Shown here: positions 16,490 through 28,974 of the stretch, in pieces
How the letters are laid out: each line of letters begins with the position of its first letter
Numbering within the stretch: position 1 is the first letter of the stretch
Source: Catalinimonas alkaloidigena
Lineage (GTDB): Bacteria; Bacteroidota; Bacteroidia; Cytophagales; Cyclobacteriaceae
NCBI RefSeq assembly: GCF_029504655.1
Contig: NZ_JAQFIL010000001.1
Span: 2,547,001-2,611,000, forward strand
DNA: 64,000 nt
Direction of reading: 5' to 3'
Notes under the pieces: generated by a model
Databases searched by the model: none
What the model saw: the letters and a program-made list of their open reading frames with translations, nothing else
What the model was told of the DNA's origin: nothing
Program-made: the position numbers and the translations under genes

Positions 16490-17830
16490 ATGTTGAAAAA
16501 TAGATTAGACTGGCATTTTTGTAAATCTTACGTACTTAGTTACCTCTTTATTTGTCTCGCCTTCACTTTTTGCTTTTCCGCTTCTTACGCCCAGGAGGAT
16601 GCTTCTCAGGAAGCCCCGGCTGAAGCTGCTGCATCTGCTGATGGAATCCCTACTGACGAGGCTGCTATAAACGAAGGTAAAACCTTATTTAATAATAACT
16701 GTACCGTTTGCCACGCCATCAATGATAGGCTTGTGGGCCCTGCATTAAAAAATGTGCATGAGCGTCGCGACTTAGCCTGGCTACAGCAATTCATCAAAAA
16801 TTCTCAAGCAGTAATTCAGAGTGGAGATGATTACGCAGTAAATCTTTATAATGAATACAATAAAACGCTGATGCCTGCTTTTGATTTTTCGGATGAGCAG
16901 ATCGCATCAATTATTGGGTATATAAAGAGTGAATCTGCGGCACCAGCTCAGGCCGCTGATGCTGAAACTGCTGATGGACAGGTGTCAGCTGATGGAAGTC
17001 AGGCTGGTGGAGGGATATCCTCCGACTCTCTTACTATTATTCTGGTAGGATTGTTAGTTGTGCTGGTACTGATACTCGTTGTATTAATACTTATCATCTC
17101 AGTATTAAGCAGGTTTTTAAGTCAAAAAGAAGACCTGGATGAAGAGGATAGAGAAATTCTCAGCCAAAAAACAGACGTAAAAAAGGTAGTCACCAGTAAG
17201 CCTTTCATCGGTATATCTCTGTTTCTTTTTATGGCAATTGCTGTAAAGCTGGTGATTAACGGATTGTACTCTGTAGGGGTTCAGCAAGGGTACCAGCCTA
17301 AGCAACCTATTGCTTTTTCCCACGCACTTCACGCTGGTCAATATGAGATTGATTGTCAATATTGCCATACTGGTGTAATGAAAGGTAAGTCAGCCAACAT
17401 ACCTTCGGCCAATATTTGTATGAACTGCCACCAGCAAATTAAACCAGAGTCGCCAGAAATTCAGAAAATATACGCTGCAATAGATTTTGACCCTGATACA
17501 CAAACTTACGGTAATAATCAGCAGCCTATTGAATGGGTAAGAATACACAACTTGCCTGACCTGGCTTATTTTAATCACGCACAACACGTTAACGTTGGTG
17601 GGTTAGAATGTCAAACCTGTCATGGGGAAATACAGGAGATGGAAGTGGTTTACCAACAGTCTCTGCTTACGATGGGATGGTGTATCAACTGCCACAGAGA
17701 AACTCAGGTAAATGCTGAAGGAAATGATTACTACGATAAACTCTTAGAACTACATGAGTCTGCTGAGGGTAATGAACCAATGAGAGTTGAAGACATCGGT
17801 GGTCTTGAATGTTCTAAATGCCACTATTAA
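16490..17830 (+). CDS. actA: Alternative complex III subunit ActA, multihaem cytochrome c with extra N-terminal haem domain
   Basis: A 446-residue membrane-attached cytochrome c. After a signal peptide (about 1-33, ending near SYAQ) comes a monohaem class I domain with CTVCH at 71-75 and a Met in 'LMPAF'. Two hydrophobic segments follow (about 184-208 and 238-257). A pentahaem domain has CxxCH motifs near 289, 310, 374, 398 and 441. ActA passes electrons from the iron-sulfur subunit ActB to periplasmic acceptors. The N-terminal haem domain is additional to the pentahaem core and could carry electrons to the oxidase. The ATG at 16490 is chosen because it begins the signal peptide; the frame is open to 16445. 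Confidence 0.88.
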   Translation: MLKNRLDWHFCKSYVLSYLFICLAFTFCFSASYAQEDASQEAPAEAAASADGIPTDEAAINEGKTLFNNNCTVCHAINDRLVGPALKNVHERRDLAWLQQFIKNSQAVIQSGDDYAVNLYNEYNKTLMPAFDFSDEQIASIIGYIKSESAAPAQAADAETADGQVSADGSQAGGGISSDSLTIILVGLLVVLVLILVVLILIISVLSRFLSQKEDLDEEDREILSQKTDVKKVVTSKPFIGISLFLFMAIAVKLVINGLYSVGVQQGYQPKQPIAFSHALHAGQYEIDCQYCHTGVMKGKSANIPSANICMNCHQQIKPESPEIQKIYAAIDFDPDTQTYGNNQQPIEWVRIHNLPDLAYFNHAQHVNVGGLECQTCHGEIQEMEVVYQQSLLTMGWCINCHRETQVNAEGNDYYDKLLELHESAEGNEPMRVEDIGGLECSKCHY

Positions 17831-17869
17831 TCTTCTTCTTACTTAAAACGAAAAGACTTTATCAACAAG

Positions 17870-20800
17870 ATGGCAAATAATAAAAAATACTGGCAAGGGT
17901 TAGAACAACTCAGAAATGATAGTGAGTTTGTTAAACATGCTAATAAAGAATTTCCGGAATACTTGCCTTTAGATGAAAAGAAGCGTAATGGTGAAGTATC
18001 AGATGGTAGTTCCAGGCGCGATTTTCTTAAAATGATGGGGTTTGGTATTAGTGCAGCTACATTGGCCGCCTGCGAAGCACCCATCAGAAAAGCTATTCCT
18101 TATGTAGTTAAACCTGTAGATGTAGACCCATCAATCCCAAATTACTATGCTTCTACATATTTGGATGGTGGTGAATATTGCAGTGTTGTAGTTAAGACAA
18201 GAGAAGGTAGACCGATAAAACTAAAAGGTAATGAGCGCTCCAATGTTACTTTAGGAGGAACCAATGCTCAAGTGGAAGCCTCTGTTTTATCGTTATATGA
18301 TAAGCAAAGATATAAATCACCCCTGGCTAATGGTGAAGCTACCACCTGGGAGGAATTAGATAATGCAATTAAAGCTGAGCTGAGAAAAGGCGGAAATAAA
18401 GCACTGGTAAGTAACACAGTGTTAAGCCCTTCTACGCAAGCCGCAATCAATGGTTTGTTGGATGCTTATCCGGGTTTGAGTCATATAATGTATGATAATC
18501 AGTCCGCTGATGGGATTTTAGATGCTTATCAGTCAACCGTGGGTCAAAGAATTCTTCCCACACATGATTTCAGTAAAGCCAATGTCATCGTAAGCTTTGG
18601 GGCTGATTTTTTGGGAACCTGGATAGCGCCAATATCTTTTGCTAAGCAATACGCACAAACAAGAAAAGTAAGCCGAAGTAATACTGATATGTCTAGGCAT
18701 TATCAGTTTGAAGCTAACTTATCTATGACTGGTGCAAATGCAGATTACCGTACCCAGATTAAACCTTCACAGGAAGGGTTAGTAATTGGTAAACTCTATA
18801 ACTTGTTAGCAGCCAAAGCGGGAAGAGCAACTGCATCTTTTAATGATGCTGGAGAAATAGCTCATTTGGAAGCAGCTGCGAATCAATTGTGGACCAATCG
18901 TGGAAAGTCTATCGTTGTTTCTGGCTCAAATGACGTCGCTATCCAAAGATTAATCATAGCCATCAACGATATGTTGGGAAGCTATGGCAGCACTTTGGAT
19001 ATTGATAGACCATCTTACTACCGCAAGGGAGATGACAAAGCGATGGCCAAGCTCATCACTGATGCCAATGCCGGAAGAATTAACGGTTTAATATTTTTTA
19101 ACTGCAATCCTGTTTATGATTTTCATCAGGGAGAAGCATTAAGTGCTGCTATGGAAAAAGTAGCGCTTAAGGTCACTACTGCTGAAAAGCCGGATGAAAC
19201 AGCAGTTTTATGCGAGTACATTGCTCCTGATCATAACTTCCTGGAATCATGGAATGATGCCGAACCACAGAGAGCAAGGTTTAGCCTGGCCCAACCTGCC
19301 ATTTCTCCGATATTTAATACCAGACAGGCGCAATCCTCCTTTTTAAGCTGGGCTAATGCTCCTGAGACAGATTATTATTCATATATAAAGAACAACTGGA
19401 GAGAAACCCTATTTCAAGCTCAAAACGATGAAAATGATTTTGATCGGTTTTTCGATAAGGCGCTCTATGAAGGTGCACTTGAGTTTGACAGCACGGTTCC
19501 TTCTCCCGGTATACAGTCGGTAGGTTTTCCAAATGAAAACCTTGCAGTAAATGTATCCGGTGTTACTTCCAGTATCAATAGTACCTATCAGCCCAGTGAA
19601 GGTATTGATTTAGCTTTCTATCAAAAGGTTGCTATCGGCAATGGACGTCAGGCAAATAACCCCTGGCTACAGGAAACGCCAGATCCTGTTTCAAAAGCCT
19701 GCTGGGATAACTACCTTACCATGTCTCAGAAAATGGCAGAGGAGATGGGGGTAGAATATAATGAAGGAAAAACGAATTATGCTAAAATAACAGCGGGTGA
19801 ACAAACTGTGACCCTACCGGTATTGGTGCAGCCTGGACAGGCTGAAGGTACAGTTGGTGTAGCTGTGGGTTATGGCAGAAAAGTAGCCGGGAAAGTAGCT
19901 GAAGGTGTAGGCGTAAATGTTTATCCGTTAGCTCCTCAGATAAATGGTTACTTCGCTAACTATCACCCAGATGTGCAAATTGAGGTAGTGGATGAGATTT
20001 ACAAAATAGCTCAGACACAAACGCATAATACATATATGGGGCGTGAGACCATTCTACAAGATGCTTTGTTGAGTGAGTACAAAGAAAACCCCAAGGCTGG
20101 ACGTTTCGAGCCCATGATTGCAACGGCTGAAGGTAAAAAAGAGCCAAGTTCAATTTCATTGTGGAAAGGGCATAAATATCCTAACCATCATTGGAATATG
20201 ATTATTGACCTCAATAGTTGTATCGGATGTAATGCCTGTACAGTATCGTGTCAGGTAGAAAATAATGTTCCAGTTGTTGGAAGACAGGAAGTGATCAACC
20301 GTCGTGAGATGCACTGGTTACGCATTGATCGTTATTACAGCAGTGATGCGGTAGAAGACCTGAAGGATATGGAAATTGCTTCAGCAAATCCTGAAGTAAC
20401 ATTTCAACCGATGCTTTGCCAGCAATGCAACAATGCACCTTGTGAAACAGTTTGTCCGGTAGCAGCTACTACGCATAGCACAGAAGGGCTTAACCAGATG
20501 ACTTACAATAGATGTATTGGTACTCGTTATTGTGCAAATAACTGTCCTTATAAAGTAAGAAGGTTCAACTGGTTTAAGTACCATGATAACGAGCAGTTTG
20601 CCAATGTTAATACGGCAATGAACAATGATCTGGGCAAGATGGTATTAAATCCTGATGTTACTGTGAGAGCACGTGGTGTGATGGAAAAGTGTACTTTCTG
20701 TGTTCAAAGGATACAGTTGGGTAAACTTGAAGCCAAGAAAGAAGGCAGAAGACCTACAGACGATGATATAAATACTGCGTGTGCAGAAGCCTGTCCTACG

Positions 20801-20971
20801 AATGCAATTACTTTTGGAGATATAAATAATCCGGAAAGTGAAGTCTCCAAAATGTTGGCGGAAGAAGTTGAAGGACGAGCGTATCGCGTTCTTGAAGAAA
20901 TTAATACCAGTCCTAACATCTGGTATCTAACTAAGATAAGAAATAAAGACGAAGAGTCTCCTAATGCATAA
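17870..20971 (+). CDS. actB: Alternative complex III subunit ActB, molybdopterin-oxidoreductase-like iron-sulfur protein
   Basis: A 1033-residue fusion of a molybdopterin-oxidoreductase-like domain (N-terminal two thirds) and a ferredoxin-like four-cluster domain (about 770-1000). A Tat motif SRRDFLKMM (48-56) is followed by a lipobox-like LAAC (Cys68), so it is probably exported folded and lipid-anchored. Cluster motifs [41 protein letters not shown] and CAEACP are visible. In known ACIII the large domain has lost the Mo cofactor and the clusters carry electrons from quinol towards ActA. It starts 39 bases after actA. Confidence 0.92.
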   Translation: MANNKKYWQGLEQLRNDSEFVKHANKEFPEYLPLDEKKRNGEVSDGSSRRDFLKMMGFGISAATLAACEAPIRKAIPYVVKPVDVDPSIPNYYASTYLDGGEYCSVVVKTREGRPIKLKGNERSNVTLGGTNAQVEASVLSLYDKQRYKSPLANGEATTWEELDNAIKAELRKGGNKALVSNTVLSPSTQAAINGLLDAYPGLSHIMYDNQSADGILDAYQSTVGQRILPTHDFSKANVIVSFGADFLGTWIAPISFAKQYAQTRKVSRSNTDMSRHYQFEANLSMTGANADYRTQIKPSQEGLVIGKLYNLLAAKAGRATASFNDAGEIAHLEAAANQLWTNRGKSIVVSGSNDVAIQRLIIAINDMLGSYGSTLDIDRPSYYRKGDDKAMAKLITDANAGRINGLIFFNCNPVYDFHQGEALSAAMEKVALKVTTAEKPDETAVLCEYIAPDHNFLESWNDAEPQRARFSLAQPAISPIFNTRQAQSSFLSWANAPETDYYSYIKNNWRETLFQAQNDENDFDRFFDKALYEGALEFDSTVPSPGIQSVGFPNENLAVNVSGVTSSINSTYQPSEGIDLAFYQKVAIGNGRQANNPWLQETPDPVSKACWDNYLTMSQKMAEEMGVEYNEGKTNYAKITAGEQTVTLPVLVQPGQAEGTVGVAVGYGRKVAGKVAEGVGVNVYPLAPQINGYFANYHPDVQIEVVDEIYKIAQTQTHNTYMGRETILQDALLSEYKENPKAGRFEPMIATAEGKKEPSSISLWKGHKYPNHHWNMIIDLNSCIGCNACTVSCQVENNVPVVGRQEVINRREMHWLRIDRYYSSDAVEDLKDMEIASANPEVTFQPMLCQQCNNAPCETVCPVAATTHSTEGLNQMTYNRCIGTRYCANNCPYKVRRFNWFKYHDNEQFANVNTAMNNDLGKMVLNPDVTVRARGVMEKCTFCVQRIQLGKLEAKKEGRRPTDDDINTACAEACPTNAITFGDINNPESEVSKMLAEEVEGRAYRVLEEINTSPNIWYLTKIRNKDEESPNA

Positions 20972-20991
20972 AGCCATATAAACAAGAGATT

Positions 20992-22410
<1,419 letters not shown>

Positions 22411-22418
22411 TCAATATC

Positions 22419-22943
22419 ATGAAAAATAATAATTATCTGATTGGTGTTTTTAGCGATGAAGATGTACTGCTTAAAGGGGTAAAGTACGTCAGAGAGGCAG
22501 GCGTTAAGATACATGAATGTTATACTCCTTACCCTGTACATGGTTTGGGCCATGCCTTAGGTTATAAAAGGTCTAGATTACCTATCGCTGCTTTTATTTT
22601 CGGTGTACTTGGTACTTCGCTTGCTTTGCTCATGCAGTATTATATGATGGGCATAGATTGGCCTATGATTATCGGTGGTAAAAATTACACTTCATTGCCA
22701 ACGTTCTTTCCGGTAACTTTTGAGCTTACCGTGCTGCTTTCAGCTTTTGGAATGGTGATCACATTTTTGGTAGTGAGTGACCTTCGTCCTTATGGGAAAG
22801 CAAAAGTATTTGACCTGAGAGCAACTGACGATAAACATATCATGGCTATTGATCTGGGTAAAAACAAACAAACAGAATTCAGTCAAATCAAGAAAATATT
22901 GCAAGATTCAGGAGCAGTAGAAGTAAACGAAAAAAGCCTGTAA
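22419..22943 (+). CDS. actD: Alternative complex III subunit ActD (DUF3341)
   Basis: A 174-residue protein with two membrane segments (about 56-77 and 101-122) and a soluble N-terminal part beginning 'YLIGVFSDEDVLLKGV' with the conserved 'HECYTPYPVHGL' block (32-43) of DUF3341. ActD is a small structural subunit of ACIII. The gene order ActC-ActD-ActE is the standard one. Confidence 0.92.
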   Translation: MKNNNYLIGVFSDEDVLLKGVKYVREAGVKIHECYTPYPVHGLGHALGYKRSRLPIAAFIFGVLGTSLALLMQYYMMGIDWPMIIGGKNYTSLPTFFPVTFELTVLLSAFGMVITFLVVSDLRPYGKAKVFDLRATDDKHIMAIDLGKNKQTEFSQIKKILQDSGAVEVNEKSL

Positions 22944-22947
22944 TTTA

Positions 22948-23574
22948 ATGATGAAAATGACACCTAAGAAGAATATAATCATACTGGTACTTGCAGTAGT
23001 GTTGGGGGCTTGTTCTGCTGAAGGAGAATTTCCAGGATTAGAATATGCTCCTCAAATGTATCATTCTATCCCTTATGAGCCACTAACTCAGATTAGAGAT
23101 ACAGAACAAGGGGCATGGTTAAGCTCAATTGATAATGAGGTAGGTGAGTTTTATAACTCTAATCCTAACAATCCATTTGGTATGACAATGCGAGAGCCTG
23201 CTGCAAACACTGTGCGTAGAAATTCTGGAGATTATCTGCCTTATCGTATTCCTAAAGATAGTATAGAGCTAGCATCGCGGGTTTTGACCAACCCCCTTGA
23301 CTCATCGGATGCTGTGCTGAAAGGAGGACAAGCACTGTATAATAGTTATTGCTATCCTTGTCATGGAGGAGCAGGGCAAGGTGATGGTCCAGTCGCTGCA
23401 GTTTACCTGGGAGTTCCAGCTTACAATGTAGGAAGATACGCAGAACTGACAGAAGGGCATATTTTTCATACGATTACATATGGCAGAGGAAGAATGAATG
23501 CCCATGGATCACAGATAGACATCGAAGATCGCTGGAAAATTGTTCGTTATGTTCAGCAATTGCAGAAACAATAA
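22948..23574 (+). CDS. actE: Alternative complex III subunit ActE, monohaem cytochrome c lipoprotein
   Basis: A 208-residue lipoprotein (lipobox LGAC, Cys about 22) with a class I cytochrome c domain. The haem site CYPCH lies about 131-135, and the likely axial Met is in 'GRMNAHGSQI'. As in other ACIII operons it would be an electron exit cytochrome beside ActA. Two ATG codons are adjacent at the start (22948 and 22951), and either could be used. Confidence 0.9.
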   Translation: MMKMTPKKNIIILVLAVVLGACSAEGEFPGLEYAPQMYHSIPYEPLTQIRDTEQGAWLSSIDNEVGEFYNSNPNNPFGMTMREPAANTVRRNSGDYLPYRIPKDSIELASRVLTNPLDSSDAVLKGGQALYNSYCYPCHGGAGQGDGPVAAVYLGVPAYNVGRYAELTEGHIFHTITYGRGRMNAHGSQIDIEDRWKIVRYVQQLQKQ

Positions 23575-23604
23575 AATAATACAACTCTAAAGTCACGCTT
23601 AAAG

Positions 23605-24879
23605 ATGACAGCAGAAAACTTTAATTTTAATGCCGGCCTAAAGAAGAAGATCGTCACTTTAGGTGTAGTGGGAGTAGTACTGTTGATACTGGGGATCATA
23701 ATTTTGATTTTCAGTGGAGGAGGAGATCATGCTGCTGAAGCAGCTCATGGTGCCCAAGCTGCTCATGGTGGAGGACATTCTGAGTTCCACTGGTACGACC
23801 GTTTATACACGAGCTTGTGGATAAATAATGTCTTCTTCACCGGACTGGGAGTAATAGGCTTATTCTTTGTTGCCTTACAGTATGCTTCACAGGCTGGATG
23901 GTCAGCCGGAATTAAAAGAATTCCTGAAGCTTTTGGTGCATGGTTACCTTTCGCTGGTATATTAATGTTAGTCGTATTTCTGGTAGGAGGACACACCATT
24001 TTTCATTGGACACATGAATACCTGTACGATGAAAGTGACCCTCGTTATGATGCTATTATCGCTGGCAAAAGAGGTTATCTTAATACACCTTTTTTCCTGA
24101 TCAGAATGGCCATTTACTTCGGGGTGTGGTACTGGATGTATCGCTTGATTCGTAAAGAATCGTTGGCTGAAGACCTGAACGGAGGAGTTACTCATTATCA
24201 TAAAATGGTTAAGTACTCTACCATCTTTATTGTGTTCTTTGCTATCACCTCTTCCACTTCTGCTTGGGACTGGACTCTATCAATTGATACGCATTGGTTC
24301 AGCACAATGTATGGATGGTATAATTTCGCTAGCTGGTTTGTATCTGGTTTAGCAGCTATCACATTATGTGTGGTTATATTGCGCGAAAACGGTTACATCA
24401 CCATTGTTAGCTCAGAGCATTTACACGACCTGGGAAAATTCGTGTTTGCATTCAGCATTTTCTGGGCATACATATGGTTCGGGCAGTTTTTGTTAATCTA
24501 TTACGCAAACATCCCTGAGGAAACCATTTACTTCTTAGAAAGGCTTGAAAGTGATTATTATTCACCCTTCTTTTTTGGGACATTAATCCTGAACTTCTTC
24601 TTTCCTTTCTTAGTTTTAATGACGAGAGATTCAAAACGTCATACTATATTTTTAAAGATGGTTTGTGTCGTAGTTATGGTAGGGCAGTGGCTTAACTTTT
24701 ACCTAATGATAACCCCAGGTATTTTAAAAGAAAATGGTAGTTTAGGCTTTGTTGAGTTGGGCACAACTATGATTTATTTGGCAGGATTTCTATTTGTAGT
24801 ACTGAACAATCTTTCAAAAGCGCCTCTCGTTGCCAAAAATCATCCTATGTTACAAGAAAGTATCCATCATCACACTTGA
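23605..24879 (+). CDS. actF: Alternative complex III subunit ActF, second NrfD-like membrane protein
   Basis: A 424-residue polytopic protein with roughly ten membrane helices, related to ActC and the second NrfD-like subunit of ACIII. It has a His-rich stretch in the first periplasmic loop ('HAAEAAHGAQAAHGGGHSEFH', about 43-63) and the conserved 'AWDWTLSIDTHWFSTMYGWY' block of this subunit. Quinone binding in ActF is not established. It closes the act gene set before the oxidase genes. Confidence 0.88.
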   Translation: MTAENFNFNAGLKKKIVTLGVVGVVLLILGIIILIFSGGGDHAAEAAHGAQAAHGGGHSEFHWYDRLYTSLWINNVFFTGLGVIGLFFVALQYASQAGWSAGIKRIPEAFGAWLPFAGILMLVVFLVGGHTIFHWTHEYLYDESDPRYDAIIAGKRGYLNTPFFLIRMAIYFGVWYWMYRLIRKESLAEDLNGGVTHYHKMVKYSTIFIVFFAITSSTSAWDWTLSIDTHWFSTMYGWYNFASWFVSGLAAITLCVVILRENGYITIVSSEHLHDLGKFVFAFSIFWAYIWFGQFLLIYYANIPEETIYFLERLESDYYSPFFFGTLILNFFFPFLVLMTRDSKRHTIFLKMVCVVVMVGQWLNFYLMITPGILKENGSLGFVELGTTMIYLAGFLFVVLNNLSKAPLVAKNHPMLQESIHHHT

Positions 24880-24902
24880 TTTATTAAAACAGCATAGCAA
24901 TT

Positions 24903-25961
24903 ATGTTTGAATTATTCATAGGTATTGGCGTAATCTTAGTAATCGCCATCATTCTTACCATATTAAGAATATTAAGGTTGGTTAACGTAGCAAGAGGGTC
25001 TGATAAAAAGCCAGAATCTTCTTCTTCAAGCAACAAAATAAATGCATTACTTCTTTTTTTATTTCTATTGCTTTCAGCAGCAGCTACCACATGGTATTCT
25101 GTAGCAAGGTTTGATAGTTATCAGCTTCCAATCGCTTCTGAACATGGAGTGGTAACTGATAGATTGTTTTGGATAACCATGATAGTGACAGGGATCGTAT
25201 TCATTATTACCCAGATACTCCTGTTCTATTTTCCTTATAAGTATCAATTCAAAAAGGATAGAAAAGCTCTCTTTTATCCCGACAATAGTAAACTTGAAGT
25301 GGTATGGACTGTAATACCCGCAATTGTCTTGTCCATTTTGGTATTTTCTGGATGGAAAGCCTGGTCAGATATTACGGAAAAGGCTCCTGAAGATGCTGAA
25401 GTTATTGAAGTTATGGGCTATCAGTTCGGTTGGGAGTTTAGATATCCAGGTCAGGATAATGAATTAGGCGATCACGACTTTCGTTTAATTGACCCCTTGA
25501 ATATGTGGGGAATGGACTTCACTGACCGCGCATCTTTTGATGACTTTTCATCAAGTACCAAAATGGTTATACCAAAGGGTAAGCCCGTACTATTCAAAAT
25601 CAGAGCTAGAGATGTATTGCACAGTGTATTCATACCTGAATTTCGTTTGAAACAAGATGCAGTTCCCGGGATGCCAACTCGTTTCTGGTTTACGCCTAAC
25701 AAAACTACTGCTGAAATGCGCGAGGAATTAGGTGATCCTGATTTTAACTACTATATCTACTGTACAGAGGTATGTGGTAGAGGACACTTCTCAATGAGAA
25801 AAATGGTAGAAGTAGTTGAAGCTGCTGAATACGAACAATGGTATGCAGATCAGCAACCCTGGCTTCAAAAAAATCCTGATTATTTGGCCAAAGTGCCAAG
25901 CGATATGAAAGAATTGGCGGTAATCAGCGCTGGTTTAGAAAAAGAAGTTGAAGGAAATTAA
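24903..25961 (+). CDS. coxB: Cytochrome c oxidase subunit II (CuA)
   Basis: A 352-residue subunit with the CuA site: His240 (VLHSVF), Cys287, Glu289, Cys291, His295 and Met298 in CTEVCGRGHFSM. Four hydrophobic stretches precede the CuA domain (near 3-23, 45-63, 79-102 and 128-148), two more than the usual hairpin. There is no fused cytochrome c domain after the cupredoxin fold, so electrons must arrive from a separate haem domain such as ActA or ActE. The oxidase thus fits an aa3-type enzyme working with ACIII. Confidence 0.93.
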   Translation: MFELFIGIGVILVIAIILTILRILRLVNVARGSDKKPESSSSSNKINALLLFLFLLLSAAATTWYSVARFDSYQLPIASEHGVVTDRLFWITMIVTGIVFIITQILLFYFPYKYQFKKDRKALFYPDNSKLEVVWTVIPAIVLSILVFSGWKAWSDITEKAPEDAEVIEVMGYQFGWEFRYPGQDNELGDHDFRLIDPLNMWGMDFTDRASFDDFSSSTKMVIPKGKPVLFKIRARDVLHSVFIPEFRLKQDAVPGMPTRFWFTPNKTTAEMREELGDPDFNYYIYCTEVCGRGHFSMRKMVEVVEAAEYEQWYADQQPWLQKNPDYLAKVPSDMKELAVISAGLEKEVEGN

Positions 25962-25988
25962 GCAATAAGCATTTAACAACTTACCTGT

Positions 25989-27872
25989 ATGGCTACAGCA
26001 AATATAAGTAATGATTCTTTGGCACATGATAATCATGGGCATGATGAAGAGCACCATCATGGAAATTTTATCACAACCTATATTTTTAGTACTGACCATA
26101 AAATGATTGCCAAGCAATACCTGTTATCTGGTATTCTCTGGGCATTTGTTGGTGGTTTATTATCTGTTATTTTCAGACTTCAATTAGGGTTTCCAGATAT
26201 GAATCTGGAATGGCTTAGGCCTTTATTAGGAGATTGGATCAGTAATACAGGGAAATTAGATCCTGAATTTTATCTGGCTTTAGTGACCATGCATGGTACC
26301 ATTATGGTATTCTTTGTTCTTACAGCCGGGTTAAGTGGTACATTTAGTAATTATCTGATTCCTCTTCAAATTGGAGCACGTGATATGGCGTCTGGGTTCA
26401 TGAATATGCTATCATATTGGTTCTTTTTCCTTGCCAGTATCATCATGTTCATATCTCTTTTCTTAGAGACTGGCCCAGCGGCTGGTGGTTGGGTGGTTTA
26501 TCCACCTTTGAGTGCTTTACCTCAAGCCATACAAGGTTCTCAGGCAGGCATGACATTATGGCTTGTCGCCATGGTATTCTTTATTGCTTCTCAGTTATTA
26601 GGAGGTATAAACTATATCACGACCGTTATTAATCTGAGAACTCAGGGGATGTCGTTTTCCAAGCTTCCCCTTACAATCTGGGCTTTCTTTTTAACGGCCG
26701 TAATTGGTTTGCTTTCATTCCCTGTGTTATTTGCAGCCTCTTTGTTGCTGGTTTTTGACAGAAGCTTTGGTACCAGCTTTTACTTATCTGAAATTTATAT
26801 TGGAGGAGAAGCTCTTCCCAATGTTGGTGGGAGCCCAATCCTGTATCAGCATTTATTCTGGTTTTTAGGTCACCCTGAAGTATATATTGTACTTTTACCC
26901 GCATTAGGTATCACATCAGAAGTTGTGGCTACCAACTCAAGGAAACCTATTTTTGGCTACCGTGCAATGGTAGGCTCAATGCTAGGTATTACAATACTTT
27001 CTTTTGTAGTATGGGCACACCATATGTTTGTCTCAGGACTCAATCCTTTCTTAGGATCAATATTTATGTTCCTTACATTGATTATTGCTGTGCCTTCTGC
27101 GGTAAAAGTTTTTAACTACTTAACCACGCTTTGGAAAGGTAATATCATTTTTACGCCTGCCATGTTATTTTCAATAGGTTTGGTGTCTGTATTTATTTCC
27201 GGAGGGTTGACAGGTATCTTCTTAGGTAATTCAGCCATCGATATTCAGCTTCATGATACTTACTTTGTTGTCGCTCACTTTCACCTGGTAATGGGTAGTG
27301 CATCATTTTTCGGTCTGATGGCAGGTGTATACCACTGGTTTCCCAAAATGTATGGAAGAATGATGAATAGGCATTTAGGATATGTTCACTTCTGGTTAAC
27401 CTTTGTGGGGATTTATCTGGTTTTCTTTCCAATGCATTATATTGGAATTGCCGGATTTCCAAGAAGGTACTATTCATTCACAACATTTGATCTTTTTGGT
27501 ACCTTCACTGATTTGAATATGTTCATCAGTGTTGCTGCCATACTTACCTTCTCCGCACAAGCAATTTTTGCTTATAATTTCTTCCATAGCATGTATCGTG
27601 GAAGATTGGCACCAGCTAATCCCTGGAAGTCAAATACTTTGGAGTGGACAACCCCTCGTTTTCCTGAACATGGAAACTGGCCAGGGAAGATACCTATGGT
27701 TTACAGATGGCCTTATGATTATAGTAAGCCAGGGGCGAAGGATGACTTTATTCCTCAACATATACCCTTCTCAGCTACCCCTGAGTCAAATCTTCCTCAT
27801 GAGAATGAATTAATAGCAGAGGAAAGAGAAGAAGCCAAAGTGGATTCAAGCACAAATGAGGCTAAAGCCTAA
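25989..27872 (+). CDS. coxA: Cytochrome c oxidase subunit I (haem-copper)
   Basis: A 627-residue, at least 12-helix catalytic subunit that reduces oxygen and pumps protons. Ligands are visible: His of 'MHGTIMVFF' for low-spin haem, 'GHPEVYIVLLP' with the His-Tyr pair at CuB, 'HHMFVSG' for CuB, and 'HDTYFVVAHFHLVMG' for the two haems. The HPEVY signature places it with A-type oxidases. A His-rich N-terminus ('HDNHGHDEEHHHG', about 14-26) is unusual and might bind metal. Its last 17 bases overlap ctaA. Confidence 0.95.
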   Translation: MATANISNDSLAHDNHGHDEEHHHGNFITTYIFSTDHKMIAKQYLLSGILWAFVGGLLSVIFRLQLGFPDMNLEWLRPLLGDWISNTGKLDPEFYLALVTMHGTIMVFFVLTAGLSGTFSNYLIPLQIGARDMASGFMNMLSYWFFFLASIIMFISLFLETGPAAGGWVVYPPLSALPQAIQGSQAGMTLWLVAMVFFIASQLLGGINYITTVINLRTQGMSFSKLPLTIWAFFLTAVIGLLSFPVLFAASLLLVFDRSFGTSFYLSEIYIGGEALPNVGGSPILYQHLFWFLGHPEVYIVLLPALGITSEVVATNSRKPIFGYRAMVGSMLGITILSFVVWAHHMFVSGLNPFLGSIFMFLTLIIAVPSAVKVFNYLTTLWKGNIIFTPAMLFSIGLVSVFISGGLTGIFLGNSAIDIQLHDTYFVVAHFHLVMGSASFFGLMAGVYHWFPKMYGRMMNRHLGYVHFWLTFVGIYLVFFPMHYIGIAGFPRRYYSFTTFDLFGTFTDLNMFISVAAILTFSAQAIFAYNFFHSMYRGRLAPANPWKSNTLEWTTPRFPEHGNWPGKIPMVYRWPYDYSKPGAKDDFIPQHIPFSATPESNLPHENELIAEEREEAKVDSSTNEAKA

Positions 27873-28974
27873 CATAACATTCTACAGGAGGCTAAGCTTA
27901 ATCACCTTAGCCTCCGTTTATTTTCTGATATTCGTTGGAGGAGTAGTCAGAAGTACTGGCTCCGGTATGGGATGTCCGGACTGGCCTAAATGTTTTGGGC
28001 AATGGGTGCCTCCAACAACTATAGATGATTTGCCTGAAAACTATAAAGAGATCTATGCTGAGCAAAGAGCAGTTAAAAATACACGCTTTACGACTTATCT
28101 AGATGCTTTAGGTTTTTCAAATCTGGCTGATGAAATTAGAAATGACGATAGTATTTTGGTAGAGGCTAACTTTAATGTTACAAAAACCTGGACCGAATAT
28201 CTTAACCGTTTAGTAGGTGTAATAGTAGGTTTTTTGATATTGGCTACTTTTGTTATTTCTATTAGTTTTATTGGTACAAACCCAAAAATTTTTATCGTTT
28301 CTCTACTTTCGTTAGTCGCTGTTGGCTTTCAGGGATGGATAGGATCAATTGTAGTATCAACAAATTTACTACAGTGGATGATTACTGTACATATGCTTTT
28401 AGCGCTAATCATATTAGCATTATTGACCTATCAATATGTACTTGCTAGAACGGACAAGCAAGTTTCGCGTACATTTGCACCATCCAAGCTCATTAACCTC
28501 ATTTTACTGGTGCTGATTACTCTTACTGTTGTACAGGTTGTTATGGGAACTCAAGTACGGGAAGAGGTAGATCTCGTAGCGGAAAAGATGAATTTTACAT
28601 CCAGAGAGGCCTGGATAGACCAGTTAGGAAGCACCTTCTATTTTCATAGATCTTTTTCTTTGCTCATCGTTTTAGCCCATATTTATCTCCTCTTCAGAGT
28701 AGTGAAATATTATGGTAATCAGGGAAACTTAATGAATAATACTTTGGTATTGTTAATAGTCATTTTAGCTGAAGTTTTTACGGGAGTAATTATGGCTTAT
28801 TTTGCAATACCACGTTTGGCTCAACCTCTACATTTATTATTTGCCTCACTGGTATTTGGTATCCAACTTTATATTTGGATGAAAATTCAAGTGGGTGGGG
28901 CAAATGTTAATGTCCGATTTTCTCATAATAAAGATGAAGTAATTAATAATGATAGCCACCAGGTCTACAGTTAA
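27856..28974 (+). CDS. ctaA: Haem A synthase (COX15/CtaA family)
   Basis: A 372-residue membrane protein that oxidises haem O to haem A, needed by the adjacent oxidase. It has about eight helices, the 'GGVVRSTGSGMGCPDWP' signature (about 28-44), an 'YLNRLVG' block and His residues in helices at 'HRSFSLLIVLAH'. The N-terminal half shows the longer extracytoplasmic loop (about 45-100) seen in type with 'TYLD' inserts. It overlaps both coxA (17 bases) and ctaB (26 bases), which suggests coupled translation. Confidence 0.92.
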   Translation: MRLKPNITFYRRLSLITLASVYFLIFVGGVVRSTGSGMGCPDWPKCFGQWVPPTTIDDLPENYKEIYAEQRAVKNTRFTTYLDALGFSNLADEIRNDDSILVEANFNVTKTWTEYLNRLVGVIVGFLILATFVISISFIGTNPKIFIVSLLSLVAVGFQGWIGSIVVSTNLLQWMITVHMLLALIILALLTYQYVLARTDKQVSRTFAPSKLINLILLVLITLTVVQVVMGTQVREEVDLVAEKMNFTSREAWIDQLGSTFYFHRSFSLLIVLAHIYLLFRVVKYYGNQGNLMNNTLVLLIVILAEVFTGVIMAYFAIPRLAQPLHLLFASLVFGIQLYIWMKIQVGGANVNVRFSHNKDEVINNDSHQVYS